From: Opisthocomus hoazin
Lineage: Eukaryota > Chordata > Aves > Opisthocomiformes > Opisthocomidae
Direction of reading: 5' to 3'
Length of the DNA stretch: 64,000 nt
NCBI RefSeq assembly: GCF_030867145.1
Contig: NC_134415.1
Coordinates: 52,218,693-52,282,692, forward strand
Part shown: piece by piece, positions 1 through 12,600 of the stretch
Layout of the letters: each line of letters starts with the position of its first letter
How positions within the stretch are numbered: position 1 is the stretch's first letter
Made by a program: the position numbers and the translations under genes
The notes under the pieces: generated by a model
Databases searched by the model: none
What the model saw: the letters and a program-made list of their open reading frames with translations, nothing else
Told to the model about the DNA's origin: nothing

Positions 1-472
1 GTGAAGGTGGATGTCATCAGATGTCATCTTTCAGATCCTTTTATTTGTTGTTATGTAAAATACAGTATCCCTGCAGTAACCTGCACTGTACAAGGATCCT
101 GTATCATTGTTGACACTATATTGTATTCTCACCTTTGCCGATTTTATCCTTATTCATTCCATTTTATCATTGCAAACAATATATCAAAGCTTCTAACTTA
201 CATATTACATATCATTGCAGCGCAAGCATGGCGATTATATCTAATAAAATCAGTTTTAAGAATCTTACTGAGCTGAAAGAAGTCTGTGACTTATAACACT
301 TCTCATTCATTGAGCTGATTGCATGTCATAACGTGGATGATCTTGTGTTTATATCTTCCGGTATTCAATACGCTTTAATGCTTAGAAAACTGTCAAACCT
401 TCTGCAATTCAAAATAAGAATAGAAGCCAATACATTGACCATGCTGATCATTTGCTTTCATTTGCACCCCAG
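1..472. other. CCDC88A intron, no exon seen
   Basis: AT-rich sequence upstream of the first recognisable CCDC88A exon. An open frame of 91 codons runs from the left edge to 276, but it lacks exon-like composition and resembles nothing in the Girdin C-terminus. A polypyrimidine tract and AG at 471-472 close the intron. Confidence 0.6.
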
Positions 473-676
473 CCATGAATGACCTGGTGCAGTCCATGGT
501 CCTAGCAGGAGGACAATGGACAGGTAGTACTGAGCATCTGGAGGGTCCTGATGATATATCTACGGGTAAAAGGAGGAAAGAATTGGGAGCTATGGCCTTC
601 TCCACTACAGCTATCAACTTTGCAGCTATCAACTCTTCTACAGGCTTCAGATCCAAGCAGTTGCTAAATAATAAAG
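473..676 (+). CDS. CCDC88A: CCDC88A exon ([15 protein letters not shown] region)
   Basis: It follows a CAG acceptor at 470-472 and ends at an AAAG/GTATAG donor. It begins with the last two bases of a codon and ends with one base (G), which joins AT of the next exon to give Asp. It encodes 67 full codons, including [15 protein letters not shown] and [19 protein letters not shown], both near-identical to mammalian Girdin. An in-frame ATG at 475 is internal, not a gene start. Confidence 0.92.
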
Positions 677-3600
677 GTATAGGTAGAAGCTTTTTGCACC
701 ATGATGTGACAATGTGTAACAGCAATTTCATGTAAATTTTGATTTTACTTATATTTTAAGTTTTCCAGCAGAAAGTAACCTTAATAATTGAGTTGCAGTG
801 CTAAGATACTGAATAGGTTTAATAACTGCAGTTATAAAATGTTTCAGGCTTTTACCTACAGAATGCTACCTAAGTAATAATGGATTGGTTTGAAAAATAT
901 TTTAGTATATTTTACAGATGATAAATATTTCAATAATATTTTATTTTTCATTTTCTTTTATATCTCTATGTATAGATACTACATCCTTTGAAGATGTAAG
1001 TCCACAAGGTATTAGTGATGATTCTAGTACAGGATCAAGAGTTCATGGTAAGATGTGAACTTTAATTAAATGAAGTAAGGATATATTATGTGAATGTTAA
1101 TGAAGTTTGCAAAAAAAAGTGAATGGCATCGTTACAAGTGAGCATGCTTTCTGTGATTTGCATATCTCTTGAATGTATAGTATAATTTCTTCAGATTATT
1201 CTTTTCTTTCTTTACTGCTACATCAGATAGATGTTCTATATCTCTAGTAGAAAGTATCTGTGAAGTGCATCTGAACAGGATCAAAACATCTTTCACTTCA
1301 AAAATATATTTGGAGTTAATAATAAAATAAAGAAGGTATAATTTCAATGATAAAAAGCCAAATCCAAATCTGGCCTGATTTTCAGTGTTTATTGTTCAGT
1401 GAAGCCTAAATTTGTCATGTACTGTATTTTATAAAATCATTCCTTGTTCCTTCAAGCAAAGCTATGAAGTCAAAGCTATAATAGATTATTTAGAAGTGAA
1501 GTTTTAACTCTAGTATAAACACTAAAAATTAGTACGAACAACAAACGTTTTTGAAGCTAATAACAGAACATTTCCCTTGTATTGGATAGGAGTAGAGGAC
1601 ATTATCTGTGCAGATGCTCTTGCTCCTCCTGTTCGTGGCATTTCAACAATGTGCAAGGTTCCTTGTCAAATCTGTTGTAAGTGACCTAATCACAAGCAGC
1701 TTTCTGCATGCCCATCCTTTCATCCATAAAATCCTAGTTTCCTCCTACCCAGTCAGTTTCAATGCTAAATGTACACTCTGTCTCTCTCTTCCTCTCCCTT
1801 ATACCTTACTATTCCTGTAGTGCCCTTTTCTAAAGTGTCCTCTTGGACTGCCTGGAAATCCCTTCGCTTTCTGATCTGTAAGAAATCACTTTGTTGACAA
1901 TGGGCATGCTCAGTCTGTGAAACAGTGCATGATTCCTGCCTCTGAGCATTCTGTGATCAGAATGTAAAGGTACTATCTCATCTGATGAAACTTGGTTCAT
2001 CATGGTGTGTCCTAATTTTCCATTTAGCTTCCAGACCAGCCAGCCTTGATAGTGGCAGAACATCCACTAGCAATAGCAATAACAATGCTTCACTCCATGA
2101 AATCAAAGGTATGCTGTAGGTGCATTTACATACATGCTTCATTTCCGTTATTTTCTCTGTAAGATCATCTGTATAGGTTAAAAAAAAAAATAATCTCACA
2201 ACACACCACAGCGTGTTTTTCTTTAAGCATTTTCTAGCCTTCATTCCCCTAGTTAGGAAAGGATACAAGTATTAGTAGAACTTATGTTTTTAATAAATAT
2301 TAAAAGAGTGAGATTAGTGTATCAGTTACAAACTATTTTAAACCAAAGCTAACCCAAGTAACAATGTTACAAAATAGGAATTCCCCTTAAATTACTTTAA
2401 AATCACTTCTTTTTAAGCAGAGAAGTTGCTCCATTTTTTTCTCCTAGCATCCCACTACGTGTGCTGTGCTGCTGCTGTAAAGCTGTGTAGTGTACAACAC
2501 AAATCAGGCAAAATGGCATATGTAATACCATCCTGTGAACTTTTATGTTTTGTTTTTAAAAGATCAGTAACATCCCTGGATTAAGCAATATTCTCTAAAA
2601 TACATATACTGCGAGCCCTGATAGATTTTGTTTGTTTGTTTGTTTCTAATGGCCGTTCTAGCTGGACACCGTTGTACATACTAGGCTAGAACACTGCCAG
2701 CTCAAGACTTTCAATATTCATGGCTTCAGTGTCTGTTTGTCTGGAATTTGAGATGAATGCTAGCTTAAGATTTTTATTAGTTTATTTTCTGTCTATATGA
2801 TTACTCACTTCTGTAAAAGGTTCTTTCAGGTACTCCTTGGCCCAGTTTCTATACAGTATTAGAAATTCCTGCTGTAAACAATTTGTCTTTCTTAAAACTT
2901 AATTTAATTTCTTAGGAGTAACATTAGGTGGGAAATACTTGATTATTCATCAGTATTTTTTTAAGCAGTTCACAATCATTGAAAAATAAAAAGAGCTGGT
3001 GTTGTGGAATTTACTTTGCATTTAATGCCATATGCTTCCTTCAGGTCACAGTTGTACTAAACTAGAAGTGACAGTAGAAACTGTTGGAGAAGCAACACTC
3101 CTGAATAGTTCTTATTGAAGAACTATGTTGAAGAAAATACTTTCTTTCCATTCCATCCTTTGTATGTCATTTAACGTAAAACTCATTAATAGTATATTAG
3201 AGCACGTGCCTCACAGTGATACTGAACAAGAGTGGAGGCATATCTTTAGCCACTTGGACTATAGTATTATGTAGGTGGAGGCCCAGATTATGAGTGAAAG
3301 GTGGTGGTAGTGGGTTTATTCAAAAAAATCATTTCACGTTTTAAAGAGCTATAAGAGGTAAGGCGGGGGAGTGCAATTGTATTAATAATACATTTGGTTT
3401 GAATAAAAAAGGACAACTGGATTTTTTAGTGTTTTACGTAGAATTATTGTGAACTGAATCCAGTCATGTTCCAGATTTGAGTAAGGTTATACAGTTTAAC
3501 AGCTTTCATATATTTTTCTTACGGAATATTTAATATCGTTTACCCCAAAAGCAGGTGCAGTTAATCAAAGCAGGCCCCAAAGTCATAGCAGCGGAGAATT

Positions 3601-6600
3601 CAGTCTGCTACATGAACATGAGGCTTGGTCTAGCAGCAGCAGCAGTCCTATTCAGTATGTGAAAGGTCATACAAGGTCTAGTCCTGTGCTCCAGCAAAGA
3701 ACTCCTGAAACACTGGATAGTCATGGAAAACAGATCAAAACCGGTTCTCCTGGAAGTGAAGTTGTTACCCTGCAACAGTTTTTAGAAGAAAGCAACAAGA
3801 GTACCTCAAGCGAGGTTAGTTTAAAAAATATTTTAACTATGTATTATCCCATATATAGGCACAGAATTAATAGACAACTTCTAGTGAGTAGAATAGCTTT
3901 AAAACTTTGTGGAGATACTGGTTATGCCTGCATTAAGAAGCAGTGTGGACTGCATCCTGATAAACTGTACTTCACAGAATCACAGAATGGTAGGGGTTGG
4001 AAGGGACCTCTGTGGGTCATCTAGTCCAACCCTCCTGCCAAAGCAGGGTCACCTAGAGCAGGCTGCACTGGACCTTGTCGAGGTGGGTCTTGAATATCTC
4101 CAGAAAAGGAGACTCCACAACCCATCTGGGCAGCCTGTTCCAGTGACCCGTCACCCTCAGCGTGAAGAAGTTCTTCCTCATGTTCAGATGAAACTTCCTA
4201 TGCTTGAGTTTGTGCCCATTGCCCCTTGTCCTGTTGCTGGGCACCACTGAAAAGAGTCTGGCCCCATCCTCTTGACGCCCACCCATAAGATATTCAAGAG
4301 CATTTATAAGGTCCCCTCTCAGCCTTCTCTTCCTCAGGCTAAACAAGCCCAGCTTCCTCCGCCTTTCCTCATAGAAGAGATTTTCCAGTCCCCTAACCAT
4401 CCTCGTAGCCCTCCACTGGACTCTCTCCAGTAGTTCCTCATCTTTCTTGAACTGGGGAGCCCAGAACTGGACACAGTACTCCAGATGGGGCCTCACCAGG
4501 GCAGAGTAGAGGGGGAGGAGAACCTCCTTCGACCTGCTGGTCACTCTTCTTAATGCACCGCAGGATACGATTGGCAAATGGTACTTGCTGTATTACGCAC
4601 AAAATCACTTGGAATTTCACAGCTTGACCCTTTCCAGGTTACTGAATTAGGTAAGAAAGTCCATCTCTACTGTACCAAATTGTCCAGTGTACTGATGCAT
4701 GGTGCACTCGTCAGAGTTCAGATGGAAAGCCATAAACTCAAAAGTATGTTTACTTTTCTAGTTCAGCACTTGTCTTCTGTAAGAGCTGTTGTCAGATCTG
4801 TCTTACTTCAGCAGGAAGGAATATGCTTTACCGCATTCCCTGAGGAGAGACTCTCGTCTGCTTCAGTTTCATTTTTTAAACTCTACTGGGCAAAAAAATA
4901 GTACCTTGGAGCTCATTGAAATCTGCGAGGAGTAAGACAAAGAGAATGCTCCTCTAAGTCAGTGACAGTTTGTTAGAAGCCCAAAATCACTTTGTCTGTC
5001 CTAGTATTCTAATTTCTTCGTCACTCGAGTACATATGTCTGAAACTTGGAAGTGCTCTAGGATAAAGCAAGCTGGTTACTGTGACTAGGGCCCATGAAGT
5101 GTAAGGATCAGATTCCACCTATTTCTAACAACACAATTTAAACTGAAAAATACACGTTCACAGCTGAATTGATTGGGGTAGTCTGGGGTAGCAACTTGAG
5201 TCTAGACTAAGCTTCTGGATTTTTTGTTAGATACTTAAAATGACCTCTCATCTGTGGTCTCTCTGACAAGGATTTTTGTTTGTGGTTTTGGTGGGGTTTT
5301 TTTGCGTTAGACAACACTCTTCTGAAATAAACCACTTGAGTCATCAAGTCAGTCCACTGCTGTTCAGGAATCACAGCATCATTCAGGCTGGGGGGGACTT
5401 CAAGAGGTCTCTTTCCAACCTTCTGCCAGAGCATTTCCTTAATGCTTTTGGCTTAAAAATTCTTTCCAAACGATCTCCTTCTCCACTGAGTCTGTGAATA
5501 GTATTCACTTAAACATTTTTTTCTAGCTGTAAAGTCTTTTCTCCAAAAAGAAGAAAATTGAGAGCTGTCTGGTCTAAATTTAGGCACCAGGGGTACCTAA
5601 AAATTATGTATTTTGTATTACTTTCTGAGGTTTTTATCTTTATTATTTGAGTGTATAGAGAATTTAAGCTCTTAGCTCCAGATGATCAGTATAAAACAAT
5701 AGTCCATACGAAATTGCTTAGGAAGTGTTGATGAGTGATGGCAGAGGGCAAGTGGGTGAGAAGACGAAATTGAAGTTTTGGTCATCTGATTTGTTGTGTC
5801 AGTATTACAGGAGCTAATTCCAGATAGTTGTTATCTGTCTGACACCTTGTTTTCAAAGCACTTGCTTGTAAGCTGTACAGAAAACTTATTACGAAGTACT
5901 GTAAATGTTTAATGCTGCTTTTAGATCTGAGAAATTAAAAAAAAAAAACCTTTTTAGAATTGTTCTTCATTTATGTCCACAAAGATTGCTTAAGAAAAAG
6001 TCAAAATTCCAATTTATAAATTCACAAGGTGTTTCATATTTTTGACAGATGAAATCTGCAAGTGAAGAGAATCTTTTAGATGAAGTCATGAAAAGCTTAT
6101 CTGAGTCTGCAGAGCTGACAGGAAAGGAAAAGCTAAGAAAGCAGGCATCTGCTGGCTGTAGTATTGTGAGATCATTAAGTGTAAAAAGTACAGTAGATTT
6201 CTCAGATGGACGATCCATTAAACCAGAACAACTTGTAAGGCCCAGCCTTCGTAAAACTGAAGATACCTACTTTACTAGCTCTCCAATAAAATTTACATCA
6301 GGTGCTCAAGGGAAGGCCAAATCAGTTAAAGAAAAGATACAAGCAACTGTATCACAGCGACAATCAAGAGATTGCAATCCTTACGCTACCTTACCTCGTG
6401 CAAGCAGCGTGATTTCTACGGCAGAAGGAACTACTCGAAGGACAAGCATTCACGATTTTCTGTCGAAGGACAGTAGGCAACCTGTATCAGTTGATCCAGC
6501 ACCATCCACCGCTGACAGAAGTGTTCCATCAACCTCCAGTGAGTACTCAGCACACCAGTTACCTTCTAATTTTTTTCACTGTGTGCCTTACAGAGTAGAT

Positions 6601-9600
6601 TGTGTTCCACAAAGCAATGCAGCTGCTGCAGTTAAACCATGTAATTTAGGATGTAACTCTGACGTGCCTAAGATTTCAAGGATGGAAAGGTCAAATTTTC
6701 GTGAGAGAACTTTGCTAAGCACAAATGTGTTTAATGATAAAGTCAGTATATCTGGTAATGACAGCACAGGATCATTTACTGTGGCTCAGCCATTTTTATG
6801 CCTTAACACTGAATTAGTGAGTAATATAAGTGGATTGCCTCAGAGATCTACATCAAAAACAGCTGATCAGGCAAATCTGTCAGCATTTAGATCTGTACCG
6901 AAAAATCAAGAACAGCCTTCTGCTAATCAGAAATATGATCATAGTGACCTACCATCAGTTCCAACTAGTGAATTTGTTCCTACCACCTGTGTAAACACTA
7001 GTGAGGCTGAATCCCCACTACTGGTTTCTGAAGACAATCAAACAGTGTGGTATGAGTATGGTTGTGTATGATAAGGAAGTTGTATCATTAAATATATGTA
7101 TGGTCTAATACGGCATTATAGGTGTTATTCTCAATGTCCGCAGGATTTAGAGAAAATTTCAATACAATGAAAAAATAATTTCTTAATAGATCTGTGGGTT
7201 GTTGTTTTCTAAGAACAATGGCATAGGGCTCAGTTCTGTATTCTAGCATGTTTGAATGTAAAACTGTGACCTCACCAAAGTTTGCATGAAACATTAACTG
7301 CACTGTATATATTTTGCATGCCTTTAAAAGTCTTTGTAATACAAGCTATATTTTTATTCGTCACACATTAGAAGTATTTTGGTTTTTTCCTGTACATTAC
7401 TGAATGCATGTTAAACCAATCGCATGCTGCATTCCAAAAATGGCACAGTGAACAACATACTTCCCAGTACAAAGACAGTACTTTTCAGGTGTGCTTGTGT
7501 TTTCAGATGTATTAGTAACATACTGATGATGTATTTGGAGTAAAAATACTTCCCCCCCCTTCTTTAAAAAATGAGATATTAATGAAAAGAAGCTTTTAGA
7601 GAGTTTTCAGCGTCTTACCTTTGTCATTTATGCCACGTTCTGGCATAAATGCACTTTGCACAAGGAACAAGTTACAGCCCGATAATTCAGTGCCTCTAGC
7701 TTGCACAATACTTCTTGAAATATTTGAACATTAATAAATACAAAGACCATTCATAATCCCAGACATAAACGATAATTCTTATGAAGAGGTAATAAATAGT
7801 CCCATGACATGCAGCACATGTAATGAAAAAATGACCGTTTCCACCTTTTCCCTTTTGTGTGCTTTGTCTTTCCACACCTGGTGTACAAATGTGAAGTGTA
7901 TGCTTTTATTAGGAGTCAAATAACAGAGTTATATGAGACTCCTTGTGATGTATGGTAATAAAAGCCTGTATTGATTATGGTGGAAATGAATTTTTCCTTC
8001 TTAACAGAAATAACACTAATATAGAAAACAAGATGTGTAACAAAACAACATAAAAACTGTTAAATTAACATAATAAAAGAAAAATAACAAAGTTTGCTTG
8101 TAAAATTACAGGAGTGTAGGAATGCTTAAGCGAATACCTCATTAAATCCCAGATGACCAGCTAAAGAGAAATGTTGAAAAGTAATTATTTAATATGCCAC
8201 TGTCTCTGCAATTGCTTCATACTTCTCAATGGTAAATACAAACAGAGTTTAAAATTGTATCATCCTTAAACTATAATTACATGAGGCTTTAGACGTTAGT
8301 GCTTTTTTTCCAAGAGAAAATAGTTACTGACAGTTATTGTAGGCATTCATTATTACTGGGCTGATAAATTTCTCATCTCTCTTCAATGTTGTTCACAGCG
8401 TGCTGTTAGTTACTGCTGTATTCCCTGTATTTGTCTCAAAGTGTCTCACCATTAAAAAAAAAAATCTGAAATACAATTTTAAATTCACACGGATTTACTC
8501 TCGCACAGCAAGATCAGTGTTCTCATCTTGGGTCATGTCATTTGACTGCATTGCTATTAAGCTATAGATGTGTTTGAATTAGCTTTGAGATGAACAGTAC
8601 TGTTATCTGAAGTGGCGTTTGCATAATACATTTTGCAAATCATTTAAGGAATTATAGAGAAAATCTTCTTAGCTCTGACAGTACTTCATTATAAACTCAT
8701 ACTGTGCTACCAGTATCTGTATTTTTCTTAACTGATGACAAGCCTGTGTCTTGCAGCGAGACTGCTTGTTACGAGCAGAGCAAGGTTTCTAGCTAGAGGT
8801 AGTATCTTCTACTTATATCAACTGCTGTTGTTTGAGAAATCGGATAAGCTTTCAGGCATGCTATTATCTTGTTTGCCAGCCTTGTCTTGCTTAAGTTCTT
8901 AGACTGTCACAACTACAAAAAATACCAGTATTGTCTCCAGATAGGTTTATTATGAACTCTCCAGCATGACCATCAAATCCCAGTTGTAATCATGAGCAAG
9001 GCCAAGGTGGAAAAAGAAATTTTAAGGGGTACCCATATAGAGTGAAGTTAAACCTTGCTATCAAGGCATCAAAATAAATTTTTTTCCAGTCAGTGTGCAT
9101 GGGGCACTTCAGTTTCACACACAGAATGGTAGGGGTTGGAAGGGACCTCTGGGGATCATCTAGTCCAAGCCCTCTGCCAAAGCAGGGTCACCTACAGCAG
9201 GCTGCACAGGACCTTGTCCAGGCGGGTCTTGAATATCTCCAGAAAAGGAAACTCCACAACCTCCCTGGGCAGCCTGTTCCAGTGCTCCGTCACCCTCAGT
9301 GTGAAGAAGTTCTTCCTCATGTTCAGATGGAACTTCTTATGCTTGAGTTTGTGCCTGTTGCCCCTTGTCCTGTTGCCAGGCACCACTGAAAAGAATCTTG
9401 CCCCATCCTCTTGATGACCACCCTTAAGATATTTATAAGCATTTATAAGGTCCCCTCGCAGCTTTCTCCAGGCTAACAAAGCCCAGCTCCCTCAGCCTTT
9501 CCTCGTAGGAGAGATGCTCCAGTCCCCTAACCATGTTCGTAGCCCTCCACTGGACTCTCTCCAGTAGTTCCTCATCTTTCTTGAACTGGGGAGCCCAGAA

Positions 9601-12600
9601 CTGGACAGAGTACTCCAGATGGGGCCTCACCACGGCAGAGTAGAGGGGGAGGAGAACCTCCCTCGACCTGCTGGACACTCTTAATGCACCCCAGGATCCC
9701 ATTGGCCTTCTTGGCAGCCAGGGCACACTGCTGGCTCATGGTTAACCTGTCATCCAACAGCACACCCAGGTCCTTCTCCACAGAGCTGCTCTCCAGCAGG
9801 TCCTCCCTGAGCCTGTACTGGTGCATGGGGTTGTTCCTCCCCAGGTGCAGGACCCTGCACTTGCACTTGTTGAACTTCATCAGGTTCCTGTGCGCCCAGC
9901 TCTCCAGCCTGTCCAGGTCTCGCTGAATGGCAGCACAGCCTTCTGGTGTATCCACCACTCCTCCCAGTTTTGTGTCATCAGCAAACTTGCTGAGGGTACA
10001 CTCTAACCCTTCATCCAGGTCATTGATGAAGAAGCTAAACAAGGCTGGGCCCAGTACTGACCCCTGGGGGACACCACTACTTACAGGCCTCCAACCAGAC
10101 TCAGCGCCGCTGATGACAACCCTCTGAGTTCTGCCATTCAGCCATTTCTCAATCCACCTCACTGTCCACTCATCCAGCCCACACTTCCTGAGCTTCCCTA
10201 GGAGGATGTTATGGGAGACTGTGTCGAAAGCCTTGCTGAAGTCGAGGTAGACAACATTCACGGCTCTCCCCTCATCTACCCAGCCAGTCATGCCATCGTA
10301 GATATCAGATTGGTCAAGCATGGTTTCCCCTTGCTGAATCCATGTTGACTACTCCTGATAACCTCTTTTTTCCTCCACTTGCTTAGTGATGACATCCAGA
10401 ATGAGCTGTTCCATTACCTTTCCCGGGATGGAGGTGAGGCTGACCGGCCTGTAGTTCCTTGGGTCCTCCTCCTTGCCCTTTTTGAAGACTGCAGTGACAT
10501 TGGCTTTTCTGCAGTCTTCAGGCACTTCTCCTGTCCTCCAGGACCTTTCAAAGATGATGGAGAGTGGCTCAGCAATGACATCTGCCAGCTCCCTCAGTAC
10601 TTGTACGTGCATTCCATCAGGGCCCATGGATTTGTGGGCTTCCAGGTTGCTTAAATGATCTCTCACGTAGCCCTCCTCGACCAAGGGAAGGTCATCCTTT
10701 CTGCAGGCTTCCTCTCTTACCTCCAGGGCCTGGGATTCCTGAGGGCCGGCCTTAGCAGTGAAGACTGAGGCAAAAAAGGCATTCAGTAGCTCTACCTTCT
10801 CTGCATCCTCCGTCACCAGGACACCCACCTCGGTCAGCAGTGGCCCCACATTATCCCTAGTCTTCCGTTTGCTGCTGATGTACTTGAAGAAGCCCTTGTT
10901 GTTTATGACATCCCTTGCCAGATTTCATTCCAGATGGGGCCTTAGCCTTCCTTGTTGCATCCCTGCATGCTCTGACAGTGTTCTTGTATTCCTCCCAAGT
11001 GGCCTGTCCCTCCTTGCACATTCCATTGACCTTTTTCTTCCACCTGAGCTCCGCTAGAAGCTCCTTGTTCAACCATGCAGGTCTCCTGCCTCCTTTTCTA
11101 GATTTCTTGCTCAGGGGGATGCACTGATCCTGAGCATGGAGGAAGTGATGCTTAAACAGCAACCAGGACTCTTGGACCCCCCTGCCTTCTAGAGCCCTGA
11201 CCCACAGGATTCCTCCAAATAGGTCCTTGAAGAGGCCAAAGTTAGCCGTCCTGAGGTCCAAGGTTTTGATCCTGCTTATCGCCCTGCTTCCTCCACGCAG
11301 GATCCTGAACTCGACCATTTCATGGTCACTGCAGCCAAGGTGCCCCCAGCCTTCACATCCTCAACCAGTCCCTCTTTGTTTGTCAGTACAGGGTCCAGCA
11401 GCACGCCTCTCCTTGTTGGCTCCTCCACCAAGTTTGCATTGTTTCAGTTGTTTTCACAGCACTAAGCTTTTGCATCAAACCAAATCTGATAGGGAATATT
11501 TATGCCTGATATTTAGTGTGTTTGTGGCCTGTATTTTACCTTACTCTGTTGGGGGGGCAGCATTAAAAACAGCTGCTCTTTTAAACACAAAGGTCTTCAG
11601 AATAGCCGAGTCTTAGTTACTTTGAATACTAGCGTCTCGGATCCTCTGTGGGAGTTCTAGACTAACCTTGTCCAGATCAAGCTACTATTTTGCATTGTTT
11701 ATAAATTTGTAATGAATTACTTCTCAGTTCTGAGAGTAATAACTTTTTGTGCTCCTGTTTTTGCTCCATTGAGTTCAGCTGCAGCAGCAAAAGCATCCTG
11801 CTAGAGACTTTTTAATGTCTCTGGAAAATAAATTGTCAACATTTGTTTACTATAAACAAATGTTTTCATGTATAGGAGGATTTTTTTTTTCCTCCACTTT
11901 TCGGTCTTCTGTACATCATGGATGTGTCTTTCAGTCTATGCTCAACTAGTGGAATTAGCTGTGAAATTCCTTTCAAACCCAGTCACTACAGCTCTGGAGC
12001 TATACATGTGGCTGACTGTAAAACACGTGGTGCACTTGCTCATTCCTTGGTCCCTGTTGCCTTTGAAAATGCTCGGTTAGGACTTTGCATGGTAATTCTG
12101 AACACTAAATATGTGGCTGCTGGCCAAAAGGTTTTGTTGTTCAGGGTCAGTAATTTGCTTGCAGTTAAAGGTTTGCTTGATGCTTTGCTTTAAGGGGATA
12201 CTAAATTAAGATACTACATTTTGCACGTTCAGGCTTTTGCATGCAAAGATAATTTTCTGTTTTGCAGAATTGAATGTGAACAGTTTTGTCAATGTGTAGC
12301 AGGCAAAAAGTGCAAAGATGAGTTACATTCTCAGCTAGGTTCAGTCCGCCTTGATTACATTGTTTATTTTTTTTCCTTTTCATACAGGCAGAAATTTAGG
12401 ATTAGTATATCTAAAAGTTAAGTATATCTGATTGTGGCTTTGAAAATAATACCTGATTTTTCTGAATGCTAAGATTAATTTTAATGAGTGTAGTTGAGTA
12501 GGTATTTCCAGTGAGTTTCTTCTGTCCCTCTCCTCTGTCCTTTCCTCTAAAAAAAAAAGAGAAAGTGTTTATATCCTTTTGCTCTACTAATAAGTAGAAT

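Noticed and set aside
9192-11318. Several frames with reverse-transcriptase similarity as host genes
   Set aside because: They are fragments of one broken CR1 LINE, annotated as such.
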